NCBI GenBank assembly: GCA_032173965.1
Contig: CM063284.1
Span: 131,617,125-131,681,124, forward strand
Direction of reading: 5' to 3'
Source: Sitta carolinensis
Taxonomy: Eukaryota; Chordata; Aves; Passeriformes; Sittidae
Length of the DNA: 64,000 nucleotides
In this document: positions 1 to 15,000 of the stretch, in pieces
Layout of the letters: each line of letters opens with the position of its first letter
Numbering within the stretch: position 1 is the stretch's first letter
The notes under the pieces: generated by a model
Seen by the model: only the letters and a program-made list of their open reading frames with translations
What the model was told of the DNA's origin: nothing
The model's database searches: none
Made by a program: the position numbers and the translations under genes

Positions 1-3000
1 CCATAAAACTCTGACAGACTATTGCAAAACAATGAAAATTTTTGAACTTTTGTATGTAATAAATGCATCCAATAGCATCACTTAATTCTTACACATGATA
101 GCAACACACTATTCAGAACTGGGTCTATTGACAAGAACAGGCTATTATTTTCTTCTAAACCCAGGTTCAATTCAACCACACTTTTCAAACTCAGTTTGAG
201 TAAAAGTTCCTTGTTTGTTTTTCTACAAGCATAGGCAGAAATACAAACTCAGAAAAGGGGAAAGAATTGATTCTGCACATTTTTAACATATTAGAAGCAC
301 TAGAAGCTTCAGCCTGTGTCTGAAACAGGCAGAAGACAGAGAGAACTAAGAGATTTTTTTTCCATAGCTTTGAAAGAAGTCTGACTGGCCTTGAAAGCTG
401 GTTGAACTCATTCAAATCCTCATTAGAAAATGTTTCTCATACTCTGAAGAAAAGTGGAATCCACGCAAAATGATGCAAAAACTGTTTATTAACATTTTAA
501 TGAAAAATTAATTCAGTACTGAATAGTTGCTTGAACTCAAATACCTAAACATTTACAAAACTTGCCATTTCGTTCAATAAAAATGTATGCTACAACAGCA
601 GCTTTATATTTTCTGTGGGCAGCCACACCAAAGAAGTACAGAGACTCAGATAGAAAACACGGCACTCAGTAACTGGCCTTATCTACTTCACTTGTGATGC
701 AAGATTAATTGTCAGTACAAGTTAAGTGCTTCTGGCAAAAAGCAGTGGCTAACAAATTCAGCTGTTTCTGTCCTTGAAATTAATGATCTCTTCTGAACTC
801 TGAACTGATGACTTTTGATCTTATCTTCAGCTACTCTTAACAGCCAACTCTGCAGTAGCTATTGGAAACATAAAGCTGTAACAGAAGACTACCAACTTCT
901 GTTTATGTGGTGTCAAAATGGGTACCTCCTGTTTGATCAAAAACACTGACCTCTCTCCCCACTGGTAAGCAAAGGTAAGTTAAGAGTCATACTCAGCTCC
1001 ACAGTTCTAGGAAAAATGTTTGCCTTGGACATTATTTCCATCAAATACACAGCAGTTAAGAACCACAGCAAAGAACTGACTTCTTTGTCATTCAGAAAGG
1101 ACAATAAGAAGATGGAATTCATGAATCATTCTTTTATTCCAGACAGCAAAAGCCATAAAAGGATATATTCAAATGTTAGAGTTCTAAATCCACACTTATG
1201 CTCTGTACGTTCGTCCAAAGCACGTACTTGAGAAATATGTATATCTATGTAATGCTTAAACTGAAGGCATTTTTAAATCCTACTATGTCACATGAACTGT
1301 ATTAGCTGAAAAGAAAAATTAGAAGCATTTTTGTAATACAAGACAACATACAGAAACTACTTATTCCAAATGTTTTAGTCCAACTGGCTAATTATGCCAT
1401 GCACTTGCTAGCATGTACCTCTCATCACTCCATTCTATAAACCAGCCTAAAATTCTGGTTTTCAATCCCATGTTCCCTCTCTACTAACAAATTTTGGCTT
1501 GCATATTTCTCTGCAGAAAAGTTAAGCTCCTTTTCTGTTTCAAAACAATCTATGACTTACCTTTCAACTGCCTTGTTTCCTTCCAAGAGGCTTGCAAAGC
1601 AATCACTGGAGAATTATAAAGCTAATCCCCAATCTCCAGGAATAAAAACAAAACACTTATCTGACAGGAACTTATTCCTCATTTTTTCTTCCACTTCTTG
1701 TCAAAAAGGTCACTTCTATCCTAAAACAACTAAATATTACTTTAAAACAAAACTAAACTATTTCAATCACTCTGGGTACCAATGGAAGCAGGAAATACTT
1801 GTGTTTTTTCACACTTCTTTCATCTTACCTTCAGTCCCTGTGTCTTCCCAAACTATTATTTGTACTATTTTTTTACCTCCACTCCACTTGTAATTTTCTC
1901 AGAAGTTTCCCACAGCTATTTGTTTTAGTGTAGCTCTCACAGGGGGCCTGAGGACAGCGCTCATACAGCCAGTGTCAGGCAAATGTTGCTTAAAAGAAAC
2001 AGCAAATATAAGGCACTATCCACTCAACTATATGGGCTGCACTGGCAGTTCCAACTGCAGGAAATGTTAGGAGGAGATTTTTCAACAGAAGGGGTAGGCT
2101 GTGACATACTTGCTATTTCTTTTCTCTCTCCAACACTCAACATCATCTTCTGCATTGCCTTACATTTCTGAAACAAACTGACAAATCTTAGACAAGTAAC
2201 ACATCAAACACATCAAAGAATTAGATTGTATGACTCAGTCTTCAGTTTTAACCATTCGACCATCTTTAAAAGGAGAGAAAAATCTCTAAAGATGCAAGAA
2301 GGATCAGCTTAACCTCTGTTTGTCTTCACCTGCCTATAATATAGAGATCATTTCAAATTTCATCTTTCACACACTGGTCTGAGGCAAAAGCTACACCTTG
2401 CAGTGAAACCAGAGTTCAAGGCAGATTATGATATATGTATGACAAAAGATGGGGGGAAGATAAAATCATCCAGGGCAGATTTTGGGGCCACTTCTGAATT
2501 GGGCAATGGACAATCCAACACAGTTTCTACCATACCTGTTGCCTGATAGCACTTCCCTGCTCAAGCACCAGCAGTTACAACTAAGCTGAATACCAGACTG
2601 AGAAACAAGTCTTAAATAAGAGCAGAACTGCATAAATCAGCCCAGGATTTTCTTTTTATTATTCTTAAAGGGCCTAGTATTTTAAATTAAGTACAGGCTG
2701 AAAATAGGGGGGGTTTCTATGAAGGTTCTTTTACAGACAATTTCATTGGCGTGAAAATGTAATTATGGTGATGATGATGAATTAGGAAACGCCAAAAGAA
2801 AAATGAGATGCTCATATACCACACGTGGAAATTCCTAATCAGAAAATCCTTGCAGCTCATTCTTCTTGTCAGTCAGGGTAATATATCTGTATTTCACACA
2901 GACGACAAACACATTAAGAGATCAACAGCAATTTCATAGAGGTACCATGTCTTCTGGCTTTTAATTCCTTGAAAAACTTATCTCTATTACTTAGCTGAAA

Positions 3001-3127
3001 TAAGCTACTTATAATAAAAAGCAGAGAATCTACCCAGTATCATAAATGCTACAGAAGAGGCATGTAATTTTCATGCTATGAAAGCTCCATTGCTAGAGTC
3101 TACAGAGAAAAATGATGAATTTTTAAA

Positions 3128-3151
3128 TTCATAAAAATGAATTTTTATGAA
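3128..3151. repeat. Small inverted repeat, 10-bp arms
   Basis: TTCATAAAAA, spacer TGAA, TTTTTATGAA: perfect 10-bp arms. In such AT-rich DNA this could arise by chance. It sits in STK3 intron 6. Confidence 0.85.
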
Positions 3152-6100
3152 CAGGGTAAGGATACATGACATCACTTTGTGACTTCATAGTTTTTGGAAC
3201 CCCAGTTATACTACTTAGTTTAGCAATCTATTGTAGGAAACAAATGCCAAAACACAATCAAACTCAGTAACACGTTTCAGAGTACAAAAACCTATTTAAG
3301 TCTGGCAGAACTAAATATTGAGTACTGTAAAATTTTAATAGTTTTGGAAACAAAGAATCACCAGAAAGACACATTTTTCTCTTCTTTGTGATAAATGTCA
3401 TAGAACCCCCCTCCTTTCTTGAATAGCCTTCAAAAGACTACTAAAACACCATTGATTAATCAATTACACAACTCATCAGCTGTCTAAAAATGAACCATCA
3501 GCATGAAGAAGGCTGAAATACTAGCAGGTTCTACACTGGATTTGCTTTGTCGGGCATGTTTTCTTGGTGTGCCGTTTTGGGGGGCTTTTCTGTTTGTTTT
3601 GTTTTAATAATTCAGAACTGCAATGTTGCAACACAGTGAAAAATAAAGATATTGAACAACACCTCACATGTTTAAGGTCAAAAAAGTCCGTTCATAATCA
3701 GCTTCATAGTAGATAACAGATTTATTTGTTAGAAACACCCTAAAAATCACTGCTTCTTCCTCCCATCTGCAAACACAGATGTGGATAAAGATCATTTAAT
3801 GTACTCACACCTTTTGTGCAGAACTACAAACAGGTCTGATTCCATCAGACATCTATCACATACATGATCAAAGCTGATTCTTACCAGAATTATCAACACA
3901 GGATTAAATGCAGGAAGGGATAAGTGAAGCTTTAGTTCATTTAAGTTCTGGACAAACAATAACTGACAAAATTTTTCATCTTAATGAGAGGAAATTTAAT
4001 GTGTGTGACATTTAAGATGAAATTCTACTTGCTTACTTTTACAGTTTTTAGTAACGGCCACTGATTAAACCATGTACAAAATACTACATAAGTTAAAAAA
4101 TACATTTAAATTATTTTATTATAAAATTACATATATTAACACTAGGAGCACTTAAAAATAAAATAAAACACCATCTGTTAAAAAAACCTGAAACTAAATA
4201 AAACAAACCACTTACCAGTGGCTTAACAGCCATTCACTGTCAAAAGCTTCCCTCTGGAATAATGACCTTTCATGATCAAATCCACGTATGATTCACTTAA
4301 GATGTAAAGTAATAAAGTAATAAACACAGAAAAGATACACAGTGGAAAGACTCTTCTCATGATTAACAGCAAAGATGGGTTACTGAAAGATAAGCTATTT
4401 ACATTGACCTGTATATTTATAATTGCTAGCAAGCTCATAACGTTCTGACAGCATTACAACAGGTCAAGAATGTAAAGATATCGATCTCAAACATTTTGCA
4501 ATAGTAAGTGCAATTGCAAATCTATTGAAAAGAATCAACCCTTGCCTTCTTAGCACCATCACACAATGGAACAGTGCCTCAAGATTAACCTCTGGATTTA
4601 CTCTTCCTACTAAGGTGGGAATTGGACTAATGAACTCTATGGATCCCTTCAAAATTGACATATTCTTTGATTCTCAAAAATTGCTTTAAATTTCAAAAGA
4701 ATATTACAGATTATTTGTTATGTGACAACAGCTCAAACAAGTTTGCATTCTAAAGCCAAAGTTCATTCAGCTTGGGGTCTTTCATAACTGGTTTTAAATA
4801 GACTTACTTAGAAAACTGATTTTTAAATCTCATCACATTTCCTAACTTTGAACTTCTACCATATCCTCCACTGGTATATTTAAAGGACAGAATTTGTTGT
4901 TCTGGCTGCTATGCAACTATCAAGACAAAGAGTAAGTTCTCCCTGCTAACTCAGCTAAAAGGATCATGCCATCTGCATATATGCCTGTTTATTATCAAAC
5001 CATTTTGTCAGATGAGTAACAAAAATATTTATTACCACCAATCTTTTCCAAGAACTATCACCTCTGCATGCTGCCTTACTGCCAGTTAACTAATTTACAA
5101 GGGGGGTTTTTTTAAATTTTTTAAAGCTTCTTGAACTCTCATAACCCATCACTCGTACTATCCAAAGATATCTGAAAGCTACTTAACAAATGACTTCATG
5201 GAGTTATATGCAAAGAAAGAACTTGGTTTATCTGCACTGACCTCCTTGTGTTTGCTTCTTCCTTCTCCCTCTCCCTTTGAGCACGGCAGATCTATGAATA
5301 TTTTTCCAGGTTTTCTTCTAACATATTTAAATAATGTTTCTGGAACTCTTCACTACTTTTGCCTGTAGTTTTTTTATTATTATCTTGTCCCAACTTTCCA
5401 TCTTCTATTTTGAAATGGAACAGTTTCAGTTTCTGTATCCAATTCGTCAGGGCTATTTTGATTTCCTGAACCCAGATTTTAACACAATATGTTCCTGAAT
5501 TCTGCCATTCAACTGATCATTGTCCTCTTAGTTTAGGGATGTAAGCTTCAAGTTCCCATTTCATCTGCAAGGTGCAAGTCATTTGATGTCAGTGACATTT
5601 CAACAGAAAGAAAACACACCCACGAACCTGCTGCTCCTCAATATTCTTCCCTCCTACAACTTAGACCCTTGAAAGCAGGGCAACAAATGCCTTTTCAAAG
5701 TATGTAGAAAAGAAAAATAAAGCATGGCAAAATCTGCAATCTCATGAAGGTTTTTGAACCCTTTGGCTTCACTGGGGATTTTTGTTGTTTCCTTGGGAGC
5801 TTTTTTGGAGTGAGAGGGGCAAGTGTTTTAGATAAGTGAAATTTTTCAAGTGAAAACAAAAATAACTTCAGGCTACTCAAGAATTTGTGCTATCAGTTTT
5901 AAATTTTAATTGACATATACAGGAATTTTTAGAGGAAAACATCTAATTGCAAGTAATCCCTTATAGGTACTAAAAGGTGTAAGTATTAAACATTTTATTG
6001 AAAGGTTATACTGAAAGTTCACATCCACGAGTCATATAAGACGTAAGTCTACACATTTTTAATGTTCTTGGACATAAAAAAAAAATTTAAATCCTAATGA

Positions 6101-7444
6101 CTTAAAAAATCCAAGCACTAGCACAAAACAAGACAGTGTAAGTCAGCAAGTATTACAAAAAACCAAAAGTTTCAAACAGCTGAAAGGAACGGCAGCCTTC
6201 AGACATCATCTACGACAGTATTTCTAATAATTTCATTCACCAAAAGGAAAATCTAAATGAGCTAAAATTCACTTCATTATTCTTATTTTGAAAACTACCC
6301 TCACTTTCAGCACTTGCTAAGCAAGATTCATTTTATCAGGAGAAAGAAGGGTGTACCGCATCTATGTGTATGAGGGGTTTTTAAGGGGAGGAAGTGTTTG
6401 AGATAGGAAAAAAAAATAGATATTAAACTACCTTAAGTTTAAAAAGAAGTATCTGTTGTAGTGGTTTAAACTTCTAAGTGATTTTTTTACTTGACACAGA
6501 CTTGGAAAAACAAGTATTTTTAAACACTGTTGTATAGGAGAAATTTTCCTTTTGATAGTGATGAGCAACACCTCTTCTTCGTGAGGAAATCAAAATCACC
6601 GTAACAGAGATGGGACCACTTCAGGTCACTGCCCAATTCTATTCAAACCATCAGAGAACTTCAATACTTGAAGAGCCTCTCAGACTAAATTATACATTAT
6701 GACAGATCCTTGCTCAAGAGCTAGATAATTCACTGCCTGAAGGATATCTTCCAGCCACACAGGTGCCCAGGAATCAAAAGAGAAGATGTCTTCATGAATG
6801 TTGGTACCTCTCAGACAGAAGCATCCTGATATCCCTGCTATCACTCCCTTCACAGAACACATGAGATCAAGAACACGAACTTGAAACTGAACTTTTTCTT
6901 TCTTCAGCACTGAAAAAAACAGCACTGTTTTTAGAACAACTCTGTTTTTTAACAAAATAAAGAAATGGTTCAGAAAGTACACTCTGTATGACAGAATCCA
7001 GAGAATACTCTTGTGATTAATTTAGTCTTCTTTCACTATAATTTGTTTTACTCCTGAAGTACTATCTTGAAAATTCATATGCATAATGCCTAGACGGTTC
7101 CAAGTTTTTACCAGAATATGAAACTTATTTTTCCCTCCAAGAAAACTCCAATAATAGAGCTTACTTTAATAAAAAAATATTTTCTCTTCTTCCCACAGTA
7201 TTTTCTGCAGTTCCTGAGAAAATGAGGCAATGATTACATCCAGAGACATATTTACATTTAATGAGACATGAAGTGAAAAAACTGCATTTGCAATTATATT
7301 TACTAGTAGAAGAATCAAGGAGTGAATAACTTCTATTTGTGAGAAAAAGCTGCAGTAAACTCACTGGACATGAAATGTGAAATCTCTGACATAGTAATGA
7401 AAGAAAGCATTCAAGAAATATGTGGCAGTTCTCCTTTATTTGGG

Positions 7445-7790
7445 GTATGTTAGACCTCCAGCAGCAGTTTTGTGTTCAGTTTCAGGCATCAAACTTTCAG
7501 AGATGTGAACTGACTGAAGATGGTTTGAAACAGAGTAACTACAATGCTTAGATACTTTAAAAACACACTCTCCAAGAAAAGATTGAAGGAATTAGGATTG
7601 CTCAGTCTAAAGAGCAGGTAACTACAGTAATGGATATGGTAACAGTTCCCAACATTTCAAATGCCACTTCAAAGAGGGACAAAGTCTATAAAGAACGGAA
7701 GAGGAGCTAATGAGTTTAAATTTTAACAAAGACTATTCAGGTTACGTTGTAGGAAAGTTGCCAATAAACTGCTCAATAAGTTCCAGAACT
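7445..7790 (+). mobile_element. CR1 LINE fragment, decayed
   Basis: CR1-like blocks in plus orientation: AGACCTCCAGCAGCAGTTTT with GTGTTCAGTTTC near 7452, AAGAAAAGATTGAAGGAATT followed by AGGATTGCTCAGTCTAAAGA near 7575, and a following segment that still resembles the GATAACAGTCTTCAA region of CR1. The match fades after about 7720, so the right boundary is uncertain. Old, non-coding copy in STK3 intron 6. Confidence 0.65.
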
Positions 7791-10700
7791 TCTTGTTTTA
7801 TTCTACGAAAAAAATACAGACAAACACAGTTTCAGAACTTCAGGATCAAAATTTGGGCATGTGTTTTGAAAATCTTTTCCACCACCACCACTTTCCCACT
7901 TGCCCTATGTTCATACAAAACTAATTTTAAACCCAAATTTTTTACCAAAACAAAAAAGAGGATTATCATGTTTAGTCAGCCTAGGTACAGAAACAGATGA
8001 CCATGTATAACATAAGAAACATGAAAGGAACAACGCCTTTCAACAGGGTTAGTTGCTTCCTATTTCACCTTTTACAATCCAGCAGATGAAAAGGTGACAG
8101 CAAAAGCCAACCACCAGTACAAAGTAAAACAATTCATTCACCTGCAATGTGCAAATAAAGAATTAAAATTAAACTGACAAAATTCCAGATGTTAAATGCC
8201 AAACTCTTACTGACATAATGAAAACAACTAATTACAGATTTTGTAGTCTATGAAGGAGTAATTGAGTTCTTACATCTTAAAGTACTGTCTACCTTGAAGA
8301 AAAGAATGAAAACCTCTCCAATTCCTGCTCCACTGACCCTCAGGGTACTGAGAGAATTCAAGACTCAACTGTGTTGCTTTCCCAGCTACCAGGTCCATAC
8401 AAAAACCACTGCTACTGTCCTTGCCTTGCTAGTGCTTGCAGTATTCTCCCTACTAGTTTCAAATAAATGTCATTTATATTGTAGACCCTTAAATTTCATT
8501 GCTAGATTAGTGTAATAGCCACATTCTTTCCTGTAAGAAAATGTAGGTGCTACAGTAAAACTATTTTTTCTATTCCATAGGCCATGATACAGTGGGAGGC
8601 ATTACGAAGTAAAATCTGGACAAGTCAATGTCCAAATAAAAAGTACAACCACAGCATAGTGTTATTTACACAATGACTCTAATCATACATTTGAAAAAAC
8701 TAACACTCTTTTTAAAGCAAACTGAATAATACAAGATCATAGTAAGAGTTAATATTCAAATATACTGCCCGAACTGATATTTCAGTTCTTCAAGGCACTG
8801 TGTTGGCTTGGTAGGTGTAATAATTGCTCTCTGGAACAGGGTGTGAAAAATATGAACTACATCATGGAATTCAAAAGCAGTCCTACCAAATGACAGAGAT
8901 AGAGCAATATACCAAATTCTAGACAGGCTAGGTAAATCAATTGAAAAAAAAAAAAATCTCTGAAATGGCAGTGTGTCTGAAGAAACTGGAATTAGTAACA
9001 ATTGCTCATGATTTAATAACTGAAATGACATACATCCTCAGGAAGATTCTTCCAAAAACAGAAAACGTTCCAAAGAGAAAAATGTACACACAAGATTCAG
9101 ATGCCATGTATTTTTTTTTTAAGAGACAGTAAAAAGTGAAATGAACTGTGAGCCAAAGTTAACTCTGTATCTTCAGTTTTTTTTAATCGAACTGAAAAAT
9201 CTCTCCAACTTTCTCTTTTCCTGTATAAGACCAAAACTATGAGATGTTCTGTTTGTATTACAATTACACTAATTCAATGCAGGTCACTTGCATTTTACTG
9301 AATCCAGATGACATTTAGTAAGCTAAACACAGGGCAATTGGCTTTTTCTTTTTTAAAGGCAGGGGCTGATTGCCGGTGGGTAGGTCATACAGTGGCTACA
9401 GAACACAATTGCTTGAATTACATTTTGACTAACATCAAACACAAAACTGAAGCTAAAAGCTACCATTTTTTTTCTGTGTGCCTTCTGGATTTCTCATATT
9501 GAAATGTACTAATTTAAAAGTCACCTCTTTTCACCCTGAGGTGATAGATTCCAACAGATTCGAAATTTTTGTTGTTTCCTCTTTCACTACTTAGTCTAAA
9601 AATATACATTTTTAATACTCTTAAGTAGTACAATTTAGTTTCCACTTTATTTTTAATATCCCCAGTGGCTAACTAACCTTTTCAAGCCTACTCATTTGAA
9701 CATCCCACAGTAAAAAAGAAAAACATAGCACCCTAGATTTAGTAAGCACTAAAAATAAGCCTCTTCTATTTCTGCAACAACATTTGCATTCTCAAATCAA
9801 CCTGAACTACCATGCAATTAGCCACACAATAACCTTTACTCATAATGCTAGAGAAACTAGTTCCAGAGAAGTAGGAAAACCTTCTATCAAGCTTATATCC
9901 AGGAAAGAAATAAACAATATGTCTTTCTTAATGCATTCATTGTGATCAAGGGCTGATTCTCCTTTGAAAAAAACACTAGATATAAAATAGTAAGTGGGAT
10001 CTATGTTATTAAATAAAACATCAGTTTAGACTTCATGCACCTGACTGCAAAACAGTCAGTGATATTCTTTCTAATCATGTCTGTCTGGACTTGGCATCTT
10101 TTCTTTTTCCCAGAAATTATCAACCTCTCAAACACTATTATCAATTGATAAAATAAAATGTAATGCATATCAAAAAGAAGAAGCCTCATTATTTGTTCTA
10201 TAACACACTGAATTATACAATTATTATTTATATCATCTCAAGGTTTTATATATACACCTCTAATTCCTCCCAATATGATCTGCTACACTTTCAACAAATT
10301 TCACCCAACAGAGGAAACAGAAGCACAACACAACAGATTAATTAAAATGTATTACACTAATTGCATCCAATGCTAATTAGATGTCCACTAGACTTGGTCA
10401 TATTCAAAATACCGCATACCCTACAGGAACTGCACAACCTGCAGGAAGTCATGCAGATGAACTGCTTAGTTGTATGTACATGGTATCACACTACAGGATA
10501 TCAAGGACATAGAAGAGACAAATTCTTCATAATTAAGAAAAAAAATTCTTAGCATAACATATTTTGGAGGCCGGAAAGATATACAGCCACTGAGAGACAA
10601 GATCCGCAACAATGTGAACTGGCCTTGCATCTATTTTTCTTTGATTAAACCAAATTATAAACAAACCTGAAGAGAGAAGATTAAAAACATATCAAACATC

Positions 10701-11870
10701 TAGAGTCAAGACTCTCATATCATTTAGCCTGGAATATTTTTTAAAATTTCCTAAGTGTTGGGGTTGAGTCTGCTGTCTGTATTTTAGTGCCCTGTCCAAA
10801 CACTTACTAATCGTATTTTCTACATTTTTGTTAGGGTCTGGTTTAACCTACTGGATTTTTGTTCCATTTGAAGGCATGTATCACAGCTTTTTTACAATGA
10901 CTGATGCTGCAGAGAAAAAAAGAATAAGTGAAAGCAAAGCGCTGTTACTATAGGTACACACAGAAATAACATTCCTTCACAAACTGTTTGGGGAACAAAA
11001 ATTTATAGCCTATATTGCTGAAAAAAATTATAGTTTAGCAACGTGGCTGTTGCAATCACTCAAGTATGCAAACAATATAGCAATAGTTGAAGCAGTGAAT
11101 AGAAATGCTGATATCATATAAATGGGCCATATCATACCCTTAATTCCTAGCAGCTTGTCCCCAGTTTATACAAAATACCTCAGGGCAGACAGGGGAAAGG
11201 ATTTCTGAATGCCAAGGTTCTTCAAGACACAGCAGCCATATACAGTTACATGTAAATGGCCTTTCCTCTCTCCTCAAATGATATGTTAGCAATCATACTC
11301 CTGGCTCCTCCAGCAATATGATTATTCACTGAGTAAACTGCATAGTTCATACAAAGCATCCCAGAAAGCATCTTCAAGACTCATCTTGCTTGAATAGCCT
11401 TTGAAAAGCAGGACAGTTTACAACATATGCATGGAACTACCATGTGAAAGCTTTGCTGATCTGAGAAAGGTACACATTTAAAACACTGAAGAACTTGCAT
11501 CCTCTCTCTTGCTCTAATTGTATGTGTTCATTCCACTCAAGCAACTTCACAAAAATTCCTCTATTCAGCCTAAGTATAGAAAGCTCCCTTAGAGCAGAGA
11601 CAATATAGACAAGAAATAGTCCTAAGGAAGCAGAAAAATAAAGCACGAATGACATCTATGTCAGCTGAGGGGTACATACAATTTGAAGAGAGCATCAGCT
11701 GGTAGATTTCCAGCATAAGAAAATAATAACGTATAAAAGTCCACACAGAGTCACAAAATTAATCAAACTTCTCCATTCCTCCTCAGATCCAAGGTCAACA
11801 ATAAGGAAGACTCTATTAAAAGGTACAGGTTGAAGGAAATTACTATAGATTTAAGAATTTCTGAGGGACA

Positions 11871-12040
11871 CCACAGTCAAAGAATGGTTGATATTGGAAG
11901 GGACCTCTGGATGTCATCTTGTTCAATCCTCCCAACCAAGCAGGACCACTCAGAGGCAGAAGCCAAGGACTATGTCCAGACAGCTTTTGAATACCTCAAC
12001 TATGCTCCAGAACACTTCTGAGCTGAACAGGGTTCCAAGC
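11871..12040 (-). mobile_element. CR1 LINE 3'-end fragment
   Basis: Read on the plus strand, it starts with the reverse complement of a CR1 3' end: AAAGAATGGTTG, then TTGGAAGGGACCTCTGGATG, then a block with AAGCAGGACCACTCAGAGGC and GTCCAGACAGCTTTTGAAT. This is the usual CR1 3' UTR order, so the element itself points to the minus strand. About 170 bp remain, in STK3 intron 6 and parallel to the gene. Confidence 0.85.
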
Positions 12041-15000
12041 ACTCAAACAGAGCAGAACTGAGTTAAAAGTTCCTCATGAAAGCTAAAAAATGGAGAAGAA
12101 ACGCAAGTGATAAAAATCCTAAAAGAAAAAGCTTGCTATGAATTAGGAAAAATCATTATTTCCTGTGGATTTCCAAGGCAAGAAGATCTCCTTTGCAAGT
12201 CCCCCATCTCAAAAGCTAAGTTTTGAAGCATTGTTCCAGACCCATGTTTGCCTGAAAAGTGTCAGAAACTATTCCTGACAAATACTACACTGTTGAGCTT
12301 AAGGAACAGAGACCTCCACAGGGACTTGAACTTCACTTGACTTCTTTCTTTATCAGGAGACTGATACTCAACCAGGAAAAAGCAATCCCCCTCACAATAT
12401 CACTCCTCTTGGTCATCTGTACATGTGTCCCCAGGCCACAGAGGAGCTCTTATGGCTGAAGTTTCTGATATAAATGATGAGAGGTAGATGTCGCCACTGT
12501 CAGAACAGCACAAACGCTGAAGCGTTACCAGACAACTGGAGCCTCAGACAGATTCCCAAAGTCAGCTACAAGCTAGCACAGGGTGAATGAAAATTCCAGA
12601 CATACAGACATCAAGGCCAAAGCAATATGCTATTATAAAACAGGGCCACCATACAACTTTGCATTCAGAGTGCCATGTATTTATTGCAGGAACACTCTTT
12701 CCTCTATCACTGTATTTGGAGCTTATGTCTTGTCTCAATAACCCTACATATTTAGCCAAACACCAGAGCATACAGTGCACCCAAACCTATTTCAATCAGA
12801 AATGAGAGCCTCTGATTTGGAAGACAGCAAGAGCTAGAAACTGCTGAAGACTACTGGCTCAAACTTCAGGTAGAGAAAGGCTGGGCATGCTGCCTGAAGA
12901 CACAGCACTCAACCTGAAAGCACCAAATGCAAGTCATAAAGCAATCGATTCCCTAGAACAGAAGCAACACCAAAGAGTACAGAGGGTGCTGTCTTAATCA
13001 TTCCTCATGCAGCTTCTCTTGCCTCTTAATAGGCACCACGTGGGCTGATGCACTGAAACAATGACTTGAAAGCAGCACAGCACACTCCAAAGGGCCTTCT
13101 CTGTGGCAGAGCCCCAGGCACTGCACAACCAAGATCACCAGCAAATCCCATGTCTAGTGAATTATATTCTCTGTCCATAAACGGATATGTCCACTGAAGA
13201 AGGAAATTACTCTTCACAAGGAAACATAAAAACATAACTAAGAATGGCATAAAGATGATTAAACAAGCTATCCAAGCAGGATAAAGAGCACTTACTTGAA
13301 AAAAAATTATTCACTTTTTTTAAACAAGCTTTTATTTTAAGCAGTAGCAAACTCCACAGTCAAGCCTTAATCAGCTGACATAAAAAGGGAAAGGGAGATG
13401 TGAGATGGTTCCACCTTTCCTTTACACAGAAAAATAAAGAGAGGGAGTATGAACATATCTGTTACTGACTGCTGGGCTGTAATGCCTATGTTAGATTGAC
13501 ACAGGTAATGAATGATTCAGAAGACAACCATGTAAAGAGAAAAGTCAACTGCTTGATAGTTTAATGTGTGCTTGAATTTCAGCTAAGTTTAGCTTATAAA
13601 CAGCAGCAGATAGGATAAATTCATGATAAATTCCTTCAAAGATTCATTGCCGGTAAATACATTTTTCATTAAAAAAGAGCCAATGATTGAAAGATTTCAT
13701 GGGAATCTGCCCAGCAGTACAGATAAAAACAGGATGAATTACCAGATGCTCTGCCTAATTCCACTCCAAAGGCCATATCTGACCTCCAATTGATGTTGAA
13801 AATGCCAAGGAAGACTCATTTTCTACACAGTAGTTAGGCATTACTTGGGCATCCGTTCTTAGCAGTAAAACAGTGTCTTGGTTTAGTATCAGATGCAGCT
13901 TTAAGTTCACTGGAGCTCTTAGGCATACACATTTTGTGAAGGACTATACAGAAACCAACAGTTTGCACTCCTAAGGTCACCAAGAAGACATCATGCAAGT
14001 TACTGAACAAACAATGCCTTCCAAATGTTATTTAAAATGTAGACTAAAAATAATTTTTAAAATGCTCATTTTTTGCCTGACCGAAAACATCCACTTGTAA
14101 CAGGGATGCATTATTTGCAAATAGATAGAATGAAAAACTCCTCTCTGTGTGACTGCCTGTGTATCTATACAGTTCTTTGAGAGCTAAATCCATAAATATA
14201 TATTCCTGCATATAAAAAACTAAACTCTTTGTTTATAGATACTGAGATAGGTTTATGGATTTTATATATATACATATATTCTTCTCAAAAAATGAACTAC
14301 ATAGATATAGATATTTTTAAAAAACAAAATCAGTAACAAAAATGTGTTGTTGTCTTCACCTTGATTCAATAGAGGCAAATTTCCACATGTCTGGAAGTAG
14401 CTCGTAACCATGGGGAAAAAAAATACAAGGAATAGAATGGTCATTTTTGTCTGAAAATATTGAGGGGCTCCTTACCATCTTCTAGATGCATGTTTTTAAA
14501 ACTTATTGCTCTACCTCTGAACAAGATTTGTCTGTATTTCCCTAGCAAGGATTTTTGTACTGGAGATGAAGCATAACTCCAGGTTACATGAGCACAAAGT
14601 ACAGGAGTCAAGGAATGGTGAATTCTTAAAATATATCAGTCACATTCATTAGCTACTCACATGCACACCCTGAACTCAAAGTCACGTTTTTTCTCTTTAA
14701 GAAGCTGTTATGCAGAGACAATAAAATACCAGTGAAACTACTACTACTGAAAAATCTGAAAGCAGAGGCTCTCCCAGTGAAGGGATTGTCGTGGCTGGGT
14801 TCTCATCTGCTGTGTGAAACAGAACTCCAATCTCTCAAGGAGATTTTGCCAAGCTTTACTCCTGTGACTTGACTTACCTCCTCTCTGCTTGCATGCTGGA
14901 GAGCTCCCCTTTGCCTGGACAAAGAACCAGGGACAAGAGAGGAGGTGGAAGAGATGAAAATTCATGTGGAAATGGGAAAAATAAAAGACAATATTCCTGA